From assembly GCA_030596365.1 (NCBI GenBank), contig JAUVKG010000151.1, positions 1 through 6,633 of the forward strand: a DNA stretch of 6,633 nucleotides, written 5' to 3'. The notes under the pieces were generated by a model. The model made no database searches. It saw only the letters and a program-made list of their open reading frames with translations, and was not told the origin of the DNA. Of the stretch, positions 1-5,251 are shown in pieces. Positions within the stretch are counted from its first letter, which is position 1. Each line of letters opens with the position of its first letter. The position numbers and the translations under genes were made by a program. The stretch is from Chlamydiota bacterium. GTDB lineage: Bacteria > Auribacterota > UBA3054 > B51-G9.

Positions 1-488
1 AAATAGATGAAGTGCTTCCTTTATTGAAATTGTTTGATAAAGAATTAACCACTAAACGAGAAGGCTACAAAATTGCTGCTGAAAGTATTTTTAGATTGCT
101 TGTTCTTGAAGTCAGCAGATTTTATTCTCAAATGGATTTAAGTCGTCCTAAAGAACTGTACAAAATAACTACTGCGATTAGGTATATGGAAAGAAATTTT
201 GCAGAACATATTTCTGTTCCGATTTTAGCTAATCTTACCTGTATGAACAGAAGCGCTTTCTATCGTGCTTTTAAAAAAATTACCGGCAGCTCACCAATTG
301 GATTTCTTGTTCGCGTTAGAGTTAAAAAAGCTGCAAGTATCTTATCTGATAATACTGAAATGCATATTACCGACGCGCTGGCAATGTGCGGTTTTGACAA
401 TAGCAGCTATTTTACAAGGCAATTCAAATCGGTAATGGGTATTACACCGAGAGAATTTGTGAAAAAAAGCCGTGCTGAGGAAAGTTAA
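1..488 (+). CDS. AraC-family transcriptional regulator, C-terminal part (5' end outside window)
   Basis: This is the C-terminal part of a DNA-binding transcription regulator. The frame is open to the left edge: ATA GAT GAA at 3-11 precedes a GTG at 12, so the gene starts upstream and 161 residues are visible. The first ~45 visible residues form a helical segment like the linker after the ligand-sensing domain of AraC/RhaS-type regulators. Two helix-turn-helix units follow. The first runs about nt 215-305 (VPILANLTCMNRSAFYRAFK). The second runs about nt 360-450 and contains DALAMCGFDNSSYFTRQFK, followed by the family's closing G-x-T-P-x-x-F (GITPREF). These features are diagnostic of the AraC/XylS DNA-binding domain. 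The effector-binding domain is missing, so inducer and targets cannot be named; the downstream housekeeping genes do not suggest a target. The gene ends 54 nt before a large inverted repeat. The family call is firm; the function is open. Confidence 0.93.
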   Translation, partial: IDEVLPLLKLFDKELTTKREGYKIAAESIFRLLVLEVSRFYSQMDLSRPKELYKITTAIRYMERNFAEHISVPILANLTCMNRSAFYRAFKKITGSSPIGFLVRVRVKKAASILSDNTEMHITDALAMCGFDNSSYFTRQFKSVMGITPREFVKKSRAEES

Positions 489-542
489 TCTAGAAGAAGA
501 GTGTGAAAGTGTGAAGGTGGGAAGGGAGACCTTTTAAACATT

Positions 543-626
543 CAATATTCAACAAGAAATGTTCAATGATAAAGTCAGGAATTTTATATTTACTTTTTTG
601 ATTGCTCATTTCTTGTTGATTATTGA
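543..626. repeat. Palindromic dispersed repeat, copy 1 (imperfect inverted repeat)
   Basis: Left arm 540-567 and right arm 601-628 are reverse complements at 25 of 28 positions, around a 33-nt A/T-rich centre, so the transcript could fold into one long hairpin. The core of each arm reads TCAACAAGAAATG, or its complement CATTTCTTGTTGA. The 84-nt unit recurs at 6519-6601: the right 26 nt are identical and the left 33 nt differ at two positions, while the centre has diverged. It encodes nothing. It lies just past the AraC gene's stop, as copy 2 lies just past the acyl-CoA dehydrogenase's stop. It may be a REP/MITE-like element or a 3'-end structure. No target-site duplication is evident. Confidence 0.82.
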
Positions 627-651
627 ATATTTCTTCGACCTTATGACCTTT

Positions 652-677
652 GACCTTCAACCTTCGGTCTTTTTTTT
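652..677 (+). terminator. Possible Rho-independent terminator after the AraC gene
   Basis: A run of eight T (670-677) directly follows a short stem, GACC (652-655) with GGTC (666-669). An alternative stem is ACC-TTC-GGT at 660-668. The T-tract and its position between two separately controlled genes favour a terminator. The stem is only 3-4 bp and the surrounding DNA is full of degenerate GACCTT units, so it may instead be part of the repeat landscape. The strong hairpin at 540-628 just upstream could contribute. Confidence 0.33.
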
Positions 678-682
678 ACATA

Positions 683-711
683 TTGCAAAATAAGCCCGGT
701 TTTTGTATTAT
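683..711 (+). promoter_or_regulatory. Possible sigma70-type promoter for nadD
   Basis: TTGCAA (683-688, 4 of 6 to the -35 consensus) lies 17 nt before TATTAT (706-711, 5 of 6 to the -10 consensus). This predicts a start near 718 and a leader of about 60 nt. A perfect TATAAT at 718-723 has no matching -35 element. The region is A/T-rich, so chance matches are likely. It is the best-spaced candidate between the possible terminator and nadD. Confidence 0.33.
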
Positions 712-776
712 AACCTTTATAATAATTGTTTTTAGTAATTTGACTTCAATTTCTTATTAGTAATGTGGAAAATATA

Positions 777-1352
777 ATGAAAATCGGTGTGATGGGCGGA
801 ACATTTGACCCGGTGCACATAGCTCATCTCGCAATAGCGGAACTTGCCGTTGAACAACTGAACCTTAAAAAGCTTTGGTTTGTTCCGGCGTGGATTGCTC
901 CACATAAAACTGATCGAAAAGAAGCAACTGAACGTGCGCGCCACAGGTACGCGATGCTTAAATTGGCAACGCGCGACAACCCGAAAATTGATGTAAGCGA
1001 TATAGAACTTAACAGAGAGGGAACATCATATACAATTGATACTCTCGAGCAAATTAACGAAAAATACGCGGGGAAAGCAAAAATATTTTTACTTATCGGT
1101 TCAGATAATTATCTGACATTTAATACTTGGCGTGGCCCTGAAAAAATTCATAAACTCGCGACTGTTGTAGTGTATAACAGACCCGGCAGCAATATTGGTG
1201 AAGTAAAACCACCTTTTTTGCTGATTGAGGGACCGAAAATGGGAATTACGTCAACATGGATCCGCGATAGAATTTCAGAAAACAAGAGTGCGTGCTATTT
1301 TTTACCCAAAGTGGTAAAAAAATATATTTACAAACACAAGATTTATCAGTAA
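777..1352 (+). CDS. nadD: Nicotinate-nucleotide adenylyltransferase (NadD)
   Basis: NadD transfers AMP from ATP to nicotinate mononucleotide, giving deamido-NAD, in cytoplasmic NAD synthesis. The 191-residue product is the usual family length. It opens with the nucleotidyltransferase motif GGTFDPVHIAH (residues 7-17), whose histidines H14 and H17 match the HxGH pair that binds ATP; alanine replaces the usual glycine here. Further family blocks are YTIDTL (85-90), LIGSDNYLTFNTW (106-118), NRPG (134-137) and the C-terminal ITSTWIRDRI (157-166), the ISSTxIR signature. I chose ATG 777 over the in-frame GTG at 765: it gives the standard MKIGVMGGTFDP start, and GGAA at 767-770 lies 6 nt before it. 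nadD next to rsfS is a common bacterial arrangement, although here 287 nt of repeat-rich DNA separates them. Confidence 0.95.
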   Translation: MKIGVMGGTFDPVHIAHLAIAELAVEQLNLKKLWFVPAWIAPHKTDRKEATERARHRYAMLKLATRDNPKIDVSDIELNREGTSYTIDTLEQINEKYAGKAKIFLLIGSDNYLTFNTWRGPEKIHKLATVVVYNRPGSNIGEVKPPFLLIEGPKMGITSTWIRDRISENKSACYFLPKVVKKYIYKHKIYQ

Positions 1353-1362
1353 CCTAAATCAA

Positions 1363-1600
1363 GTTTTAGTGACAAATGAAGGAAAAATAGCCACAAAGCC
1401 ACAAAGGCACAAAGAAGAAAAAAAAATAAACCGCGGCATACCCCAGCATACGCGGGGCACGGCGCTGGGGGCTTACGCGAATTATATTGTTTTAATAAGT
1501 ATTGTATTTTAGTGTCTTAGTGCCTTAGTGGCGGAATGAATTAAAATTAGAGTCTTAGTGGCAAATATAAAGATTAATTAACCACAAAGATGCGCCGGCA
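1363..1600. repeat. Mosaic intergenic repeat region (CCACAAAG / CTTAGTG units around a GC-rich core)
   Basis: The 287 nt between nadD and rsfS hold no credible gene. GCCACAAAGGCACAAAG lies at 1398-1414, and the near-complementary CTTAGTGCCTTAGTGGC at 1516-1532; they pair except for two A-A mismatches. Two blocks are also directly repeated about 188 nt apart: GTTTTAGTGACAAAT (1364-1378) and GTCTTAGTGGCAAAT (1552-1566), followed by ACCACAAAG-like units at 1389 and 1580. Between the inverted arms is a GC-rich core (1431-1478) that stands out from its AT-rich surroundings, with CCCCAGC (1441-1447) pairing GCTGGGG (1464-1470). Units of this kind are familiar intergenic clutter in AT-rich environmental genomes. 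No function is evident. Confidence 0.68.
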
Positions 1601-1610
1601 AATCCGGAAA

Positions 1611-1634
1611 AGTAATCAGTAATCAGTAAGAGGA
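1611..1634 (+). promoter_or_regulatory. AGTAATC tandem repeat running into the rsfS ribosome-binding site
   Basis: Two copies of AGTAATC (1611-1624) and a partial third (AGTAAG, 1625-1630) run directly into a Shine-Dalgarno sequence, AAGAGGA (1628-1634). This is followed by 5 nt and a TTG codon at 1640. The site decides the start of rsfS, because no in-frame ATG or GTG is placed sensibly nearby. Confidence 0.7.
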
Positions 1635-1639
1635 ATAAA

Positions 1640-2017
1640 TTGTCTAAAAAAATTAAATATGAAGGTGAAAACCTGTTGGGAAAATGTGTTGAACTCTTAA
1701 GTGATAAACATGTTTTTGATTTATATGCCTACGACGTACGAGGCGTTTCATCAATTACAGATTTTTTTCTTGTGGGCTCTGTTAATAATAACAGGCAGAT
1801 GGAAGCTGCAGGAGGAAATTTAACCCGGCAATTAAAAAAGCTTGGAATTAAGCCTTTACATAAAGATGGTGAAATGCAAAACAGTTGGATTGTACTTGAT
1901 TATCTCGATTGTATTGTTCACCTCTTTCTGCCGGAAGAACGTGAGCGTTATAAAATAGAGCAATTGTGGAAAGGATGCGATTATGCAATAGAAAATTCAA
2001 AACAAGAAAATGAATAA
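1640..2017 (+). CDS. rsfS: Ribosomal silencing factor RsfS
   Basis: RsfS (Iojap/YbeB family) binds protein uL14 of the large ribosomal subunit and blocks joining with the small subunit, lowering translation when nutrients are short. The 125-residue protein has the family blocks in order: DLYAYDVRGVSSITDFFLVG (27-46), matching the usual LDVxxxSxxxDYFVI; NNRQMEAAGGNLTRQLK (50-66); a G-E pair at 77-78; SWIVLDYLDCIVHLF (82-96), matching WxLLDYGDVVVHVF; and RERYKIEQLWKG (101-112), matching RxxYxLExLW. Translation starts with TTG, supported by AAGAGGA just upstream. The stop codon lies inside the first codons of gmk (8-nt overlap), so the two are probably coupled. The charged tail after residue 113 is variable in the family. 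Confidence 0.95.
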   Translation: MSKKIKYEGENLLGKCVELLSDKHVFDLYAYDVRGVSSITDFFLVGSVNNNRQMEAAGGNLTRQLKKLGIKPLHKDGEMQNSWIVLDYLDCIVHLFLPEERERYKIEQLWKGCDYAIENSKQENE

Positions 2018-2588
2018 GTCTGATTCGCAAAAAAAAGGGAAACTATTTGTTATTACCGCTCCATCAGGCGCAGGTAAAACAACAATGAGAAATTATCTTC
2101 TTGAAAATAATCCCGATCTTTATTTTTCTGTCTCTGCCACGACAAGACAGCCCAGGCCTGAAGAGGTAATCCATAAAGATTATCACTTTATGACTCAGGA
2201 AAAATATAATAATCATTTGAATAACAATAATTTTCTTGAGCATGCTGAAGTGTTTGGTAATTATTACGGAACATTAAAACAGCCGATTTTAGAAAGACTC
2301 GAAAAAGGAATCGATGTTTTGCTTGATGTGGACACAAAAGGCGCGAAACAAGTTAAACAAAAAATCTCCGAGGCTATTTTGATCTTTATCGAACCGCCTT
2401 CGATGGAAGAGCTTGAACGCAGATTAAGAAGCAGAGGAACAGAAAGCGAAGAGGTGATTTGTAAAAGATTACGGGAAGCCGAGTTTGAAATGGCACAGAG
2501 AGACTTTTTTGATTATCGCGTTGTAAACGATGTTCTCGAAGATGCCCGGAAAGAAATAGGCAATATTTTATCCCCTAGGGAAATTTAA
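2010..2588 (+). CDS. gmk: Guanylate kinase
   Basis: Gmk phosphorylates GMP to GDP with ATP, in the cytoplasmic route to GTP and dGTP. The 192-residue product is near the usual 190-210. Visible features are the P-loop APSGAGKTT (17-25, K23), the GMP-binding SATTRQPR (42-49) and EVFGNYYGT (80-88), the DVDTKGA block (106-112) where most members have DIDxQGA, the arginine-rich lid RRLRSRGT (137-144), and VVND (171-174). ATG 2010 overlaps the end of rsfS by 8 nt as ATGAATAA. No strong Shine-Dalgarno sequence precedes it, so ribosomes finishing rsfS probably start it. In many bacteria rpoZ follows gmk and precedes coaBC; here no omega-subunit gene is present and coaC follows directly. The stop codon lies within a perfect A/T palindrome. 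Confidence 0.96.
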   Translation: MNKSDSQKKGKLFVITAPSGAGKTTMRNYLLENNPDLYFSVSATTRQPRPEEVIHKDYHFMTQEKYNNHLNNNNFLEHAEVFGNYYGTLKQPILERLEKGIDVLLDVDTKGAKQVKQKISEAILIFIEPPSMEELERRLRSRGTESEEVICKRLREAEFEMAQRDFFDYRVVNDVLEDARKEIGNILSPREI

Positions 2589-2607
2589 AAATTAAATTTT
2601 TAAATTT
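2581..2607. repeat. Perfect 27-nt A/T palindrome spanning the gmk stop codon
   Basis: Arms 2581-2593 (AAATTTAAAAATT) and 2595-2607 are exact reverse complements around a single A. The gmk stop TAA (2586-2588) lies in the left arm. With no G or C the RNA stem would be weak, and A-tracts opposite T-tracts give only a poor two-way terminator. It may also arise by chance in A/T-only sequence. A TATAAT (2607-2612) with TTTAAA (2584-2589) 17 nt before it overlaps the palindrome and is a weak promoter candidate for coaC. Confidence 0.6.
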
Positions 2608-2622
2608 ATAATGTTTTTGCTT

Positions 2623-2671
2623 AAATCTCAAATCTAAAATCACAAATCACAAATCCAAAATCTAAAATACT
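2623..2671. repeat. Heptamer tandem array AAATCNN directly before coaC
   Basis: Six consecutive 7-nt units fit AAATCNN: CTC-, CTA-, CAC-, CAC-, CCA- and CTA-ended copies at 2623, 2630, 2637, 2644, 2651 and 2658. A degenerate seventh (AAATACT, 2665-2671) follows. Three nt later is the ATG of coaC, so the array fills the whole place where a Shine-Dalgarno sequence would be, and none is seen. The array could be replication-slippage sequence or could keep the leader unstructured. Confidence 0.78.
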
Positions 2672-2674
2672 AAA

Positions 2675-3220
2675 ATGTCTGAAAATAAAAAAATAATTCT
2701 ACTTGGTGTTACAGGATCAATCGCGGCTTACAAAGCTTGCGATTTAATACGTCAACTTGTTAAAAACGATTGTGATGTTCATGTTATAATGACTAAAAAT
2801 GCGGCTGAATTAGTAACACCGCTGACATTTAAAACTTTGTCGAAAAATCCTGTTAGCATTGATTTGTTCGCTGAAATTGCTGACTGGAGACCGGAACATA
2901 TTTCGCTTGCGGAAAAAGGAGATTTGATGATTATTGCTCCGGCAACGGCGAACATTATCGCTAAAATTGCACACGGAATCGCTGATGACGCTCTTTCAGC
3001 AACAACGCTTGCGTTTAAAGGAACAAAAATTATTGCTCCGTCAATGAACACAGCTATGCTGGAAAATCCTGCGACACAGGAAAATATTTCAATTCTTAAA
3101 CAACGGAATTTCATAATTATTGATCCGGAAGATGGAGAACTCGCATGCGGAAAAGTTGGAACGGGCAGGCTTGCTCCGGTTGAACAAATTTTTGACATAA
3201 TTCGGGATTGTTTGAAATAA
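2675..3220 (+). CDS. coaC: Phosphopantothenoylcysteine decarboxylase (CoaC), stand-alone
   Basis: This FMN-dependent flavoprotein decarboxylates 4'-phosphopantothenoylcysteine to 4'-phosphopantetheine in coenzyme A synthesis. The 181-residue protein covers exactly the CoaC half of the usual bacterial CoaBC. It has an N-terminal GVTGSIAAYKACDLIR (11-26), the catalytic histidine in EHISLAEKGD (H75), APATANIIAKIAHGIADDAL (88-107), the substrate-binding PSMNTAM (122-128, N125) and the flexible flap GELACGKVGTGR with its cysteine (C158). H75, N125 and C158 carry the same numbers as I recall for E. coli CoaBC. The protein ends 13 residues after the family's GTGR motif, where the linker to CoaB would begin. 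No Shine-Dalgarno sequence is visible. coaB follows after 14 nt in another frame. The function is certain; whether the split is natural is discussed separately. Confidence 0.94.
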   Translation: MSENKKIILLGVTGSIAAYKACDLIRQLVKNDCDVHVIMTKNAAELVTPLTFKTLSKNPVSIDLFAEIADWRPEHISLAEKGDLMIIAPATANIIAKIAHGIADDALSATTLAFKGTKIIAPSMNTAMLENPATQENISILKQRNFIIIDPEDGELACGKVGTGRLAPVEQIFDIIRDCLK

Positions 3221-3234
3221 AATTAATAAACATT

Positions 3235-3879
3235 ATGATTAAACCATTAAAATTTTTAATTAGTGCCGGACCAACCCGTGAACATATAGACCCGGTTCGT
3301 TTTATTACAAACGCAAGCTCGGGTAAAATGGGATTTATGATTGCTGAAGCAGCTCTTGCTGCCGGTCATCAGGTAAAAGTTGTAACGGGTCCCGTTAATT
3401 TAGAATATCCCGAAAAAACAGAAGTTATCGAAGTAACAACTGCGATGGAAATGCACCTTGCTATAATGCAAAATTTTCCTGCTTGCGATGTTTTGGTAAT
3501 GACAGCTGCTGTTTGTGACTTCCGGCCTATAAAAACGTCAATAAATAAAATCCATAAATCTGACGCAACATTTATCCTGAGGCTTGAAAGAAATCCGGAT
3601 ATTCTTTTGAGTGTAAGAAGATTAGAGAAAAATCAGACTATAGTTGGGTTTGCCGCTGAAACAAATGATGTTATTGTATCAGCAAGACGCAAACTTGAGA
3701 AAAAAAGAATGGATATGATTGTCGCAAATGAGGTCGGCGGAAAAGAATACGGATTTGCAGTAGAACACATTAAAGCAACTTTGCTTTTCAAAAATGGCGC
3801 GGACAGAGAAATCGGGCGCTGTAGAAAGAAAGACATCGCAGAAGTGATCGTAAATGAAGCAATTAAAATTCATGGTTAA
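3235..3879 (+). CDS. coaB: Phosphopantothenate-cysteine ligase (CoaB), stand-alone
   Basis: CoaB joins cysteine to 4'-phosphopantothenate (CTP-dependent in typical bacteria), making the substrate for CoaC. The 214-residue protein matches the C-terminal half of CoaBC: LISAGPTREHIDPVRFITN (8-26), SSGKMG (28-33), the conserved asparagine N26 just before it, AAVCDFRP (91-98), KIHK (105-108) where KIKK with its catalytic lysine is usual, RNPDILL (119-125), GFAAETND (138-145) and IVANEVGG (162-169). I chose ATG 3235 because it places the first beta strand normally. An in-frame TTG at 3208 would overlap coaC and is less likely. No Shine-Dalgarno sequence is seen; the 14-nt gap is all A/T except one C. 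The close spacing suggests coupling with coaC so that both subunits are made together. Confidence 0.93.
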   Translation: MIKPLKFLISAGPTREHIDPVRFITNASSGKMGFMIAEAALAAGHQVKVVTGPVNLEYPEKTEVIEVTTAMEMHLAIMQNFPACDVLVMTAAVCDFRPIKTSINKIHKSDATFILRLERNPDILLSVRRLEKNQTIVGFAAETNDVIVSARRKLEKKRMDMIVANEVGGKEYGFAVEHIKATLLFKNGADREIGRCRKKDIAEVIVNEAIKIHG

Positions 3880-3888
3880 TTATAGTAA

Positions 3889-3907
3889 CCAAAGCATTTT
3901 GCTTTGG
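3889..3907. other. Small hairpin downstream of coaB
   Basis: CCAAAGC (3889-3895) and GCTTTGG (3901-3907) form a perfect 7-bp stem around ATTTT. It starts 9 nt after the coaB stop. No T-run follows, so it is not a standard Rho-independent terminator. It could be an RNA 3'-end protector or part of an intergenic repeat. Confidence 0.5.
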
Positions 3908-3951
3908 ATTGCTAGTTGAAAATTATTTTCTAAACGATGCGAGAAAACCGA

Positions 3952-3992
3952 TAATCCATTAATCCAATAATCCACAAGCAAGGATGCTTGTG
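3952..3992. repeat. Octamer array TAATCCAN plus strong hairpin before lpxK
   Basis: Three 8-nt units (TAATCCAT, TAATCCAA, TAATCCAC at 3952, 3960 and 3968) lead into a perfect hairpin. CACAAGCA (3973-3980) pairs with TGCTTGTG (3985-3992) around AGGA. The hairpin ends 13 nt before the lpxK ATG, and the purine-rich AGGA sits in its loop. In RNA it could affect ribosome loading on lpxK. A hairpin of this AAGCAAGGATGCTTG type is also a common intergenic repeat in some environmental bacteria, from memory. Confidence 0.6.
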
Positions 3993-4005
3993 CTACTTTA
4001 AATAA

Positions 4006-5157
4006 ATGCCCGCAAAAGCTATTGAACAGAAATGGAAGGAAATCGTTTCAGGAAAACGCACCGACCGGTTTGCACGATTTGCCCGCGGCGTTCTTTCGGC
4101 GGCTTCTAAATTATTCGGCATTGCTGTACGCAGCAGAACAAAAATGTATGAACACGGTATTATTAAACGGTCATGGCCCGGATGTGTTGTAATAAGTATT
4201 GGAAATATTACCGTGGGCGGAACAGGGAAAACTCCTGTAACAGAGACTTTCGCGAGAGCGTTAACTATTGGAGGACGCAAAGTAGCGATCGTTAGTCGTG
4301 GCTATAAAGCCAGATCGCCAAGTTTAAAATGGCGGCGAAAGCACAGACAATTCTATCCTACTACCCGAATTGTTCATGATGGCAAAAATCTTTTGTTAGG
4401 TGCTCGATTGGCCGGTGACGAGCCGTATATGCTTGCGAAAAACCTTGAAAATGTTATTGTTATCGTTGATCATGACCGTGTGCGTGGAAGCCGTTACGCT
4501 ATATCTCATTACGGAGTGGATACTATTTTACTGGATGACGGGATGCAGCACATTAGATTACAAAGGCAAATAGATGTTGTGTTAATTGATGCAACATGTC
4601 CATTTGGTTTTGAAAAACTTCTACCTGCCGGATTGCTTCGAGAACCTTTATCAGGTTTGAAGCGCGCAACTCATATTATTATCACAAAATCCAAACACAT
4701 TGATATAAATCCAATTAAAACTGTAATCAGGAAGTATAATACTGAGGCTGAAATTATGTCGTGCTACTATGAACCGGTTTCTTTAATAAACTTACATACA
4801 GGAGAACAGCTGCCTCTCGAAACTCTTAATGGAAATAATGTTTTTGTAATGACAGGAATAGCTCAGCCAGACGGGTTTTCAAAACTGCTTAAAGAATATG
4901 GTGCAACAGTTCAACGTGTTTATACATATCCCGATCACCATAGATTTAGAAGAGATGAAATAGAACATGTTTACAAAAGAGCGAGCAATTGGCATGCCGA
5001 TGCAGTTATAATTACGGAAAAAGATTCGGTAAGATTTTCGAAAAAGGCGGGTTTGAAAATTCGCACTTGCCCGGTTTTTTATTTAAAAATAGAGATTAAA
5101 ATACAATCCGGCAAAAAAACCTTTTCAGATTGTATTATGAATATTTGTTATCCGTAA
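4006..5157 (+). CDS. lpxK: Tetraacyldisaccharide 4'-kinase (LpxK)
   Basis: LpxK phosphorylates the 4' position of the tetraacyl disaccharide-1-phosphate, giving lipid IVA, at the inner face of the cytoplasmic membrane. It implies an outer membrane with lipid A. The 383-residue protein shows the Walker A block SIGNITVGGTGKTP (64-77), VSRGYK (96-101), AGDEPYMLA (136-144), the catalytic-region LLDDGMQHIRL (175-185), LLPAGLLREPLSGLKRA (205-221), TGIAQPDGF (283-291) and ITEKD (336-340). The N-terminal anchor region (about 22-48) is more basic and less hydrophobic than in E. coli but aligns in position. The ATG is preceded in frame by TAA at 4003-4005, so no earlier start exists. It has no visible Shine-Dalgarno sequence and sits just after a hairpin. 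No other lipid A gene is in the window. Confidence 0.94.
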   Translation: MPAKAIEQKWKEIVSGKRTDRFARFARGVLSAASKLFGIAVRSRTKMYEHGIIKRSWPGCVVISIGNITVGGTGKTPVTETFARALTIGGRKVAIVSRGYKARSPSLKWRRKHRQFYPTTRIVHDGKNLLLGARLAGDEPYMLAKNLENVIVIVDHDRVRGSRYAISHYGVDTILLDDGMQHIRLQRQIDVVLIDATCPFGFEKLLPAGLLREPLSGLKRATHIIITKSKHIDINPIKTVIRKYNTEAEIMSCYYEPVSLINLHTGEQLPLETLNGNNVFVMTGIAQPDGFSKLLKEYGATVQRVYTYPDHHRFRRDEIEHVYKRASNWHADAVIITEKDSVRFSKKAGLKIRTCPVFYLKIEIKIQSGKKTFSDCIMNICYP

Positions 5158-5206
5158 AATTTGATTTTGCTTAAGTGCCTTGCGAGTGCAGGAGTAAATC
5201 AAATTT
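5157..5206. other. Inverted repeat downstream of lpxK
   Basis: AAATTTGATTT (5157-5167) and AAATCAAATTT (5196-5206) are perfect 11-nt reverse complements separated by 28 nt. The left arm begins at the last base of the lpxK stop codon and the right arm ends 4 nt before the -35 element of the next promoter. It may be a weak 3'-end hairpin for lpxK. It lacks a GC-rich stem and a T-tract, so I do not call it a terminator. Confidence 0.5.
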
Positions 5207-5210
5207 ACGT

Positions 5211-5239
5211 TTGACGTTAAAATTGATTTTTGGTATAAT
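5211..5239 (+). promoter_or_regulatory. Sigma70-type promoter P1 for the acyl-CoA dehydrogenase gene
   Basis: TTGACG (5211-5216, 5 of 6) and a perfect TATAAT (5234-5239) are separated by exactly 17 nt. The TGG before the -10 makes it an extended -10 element (TGNTATAAT). The start would fall near 5246, inside the 8-nt palindrome GCTTAAGC (5240-5247), leaving a leader of about 95 nt. The TGCTTAAG at 5239-5246 also occurs at 5168-5175, so a small operator is conceivable. This is the strongest promoter match in the window. Confidence 0.72.
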
Positions 5240-5251
5240 GCTTAAGCTTTA

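Noticed and set aside
12..14. GTG as the true start of the AraC-family gene
   Set aside because: The frame is open to the window edge and the N-terminal domain is missing, so this is an internal valine codon.
543..626. Insertion sequence or full transposon
   Set aside because: The element is under 90 nt, has no transposase and no clear target duplication; at most it is a non-autonomous repeat.
765..776. GTG start of nadD four codons upstream
   Set aside because: It would place the likely GGAA ribosome site inside the coding sequence; ATG 777 gives the standard family start.
1383..1420. CRISPR-like repeats (CCACAAAG units)
   Set aside because: Units are short, contiguous and degenerate, with no regular spacers and no cas genes.
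1353..1639. tRNA, riboswitch or small ORF in the nadD-rsfS spacer
   Set aside because: I found no cloverleaf, no known riboswitch core and no frame with a start, ribosome site and reasonable length; repeats explain the structure.
2779..3198. 139-codon open frame on the minus strand
   Set aside because: It lies fully opposite coaC and shows no family motif; it is a shadow of the real gene, as are the other minus-strand frames in the window.
3208..3234. TTG start of coaB inside coaC
   Set aside because: It adds residues not seen in the CoaB fold and overlaps coaC; ATG 3235 fits better.
3889..3907. Rho-independent terminator after coaB
   Set aside because: The stem is good but no T-run follows, so only a hairpin is reported.
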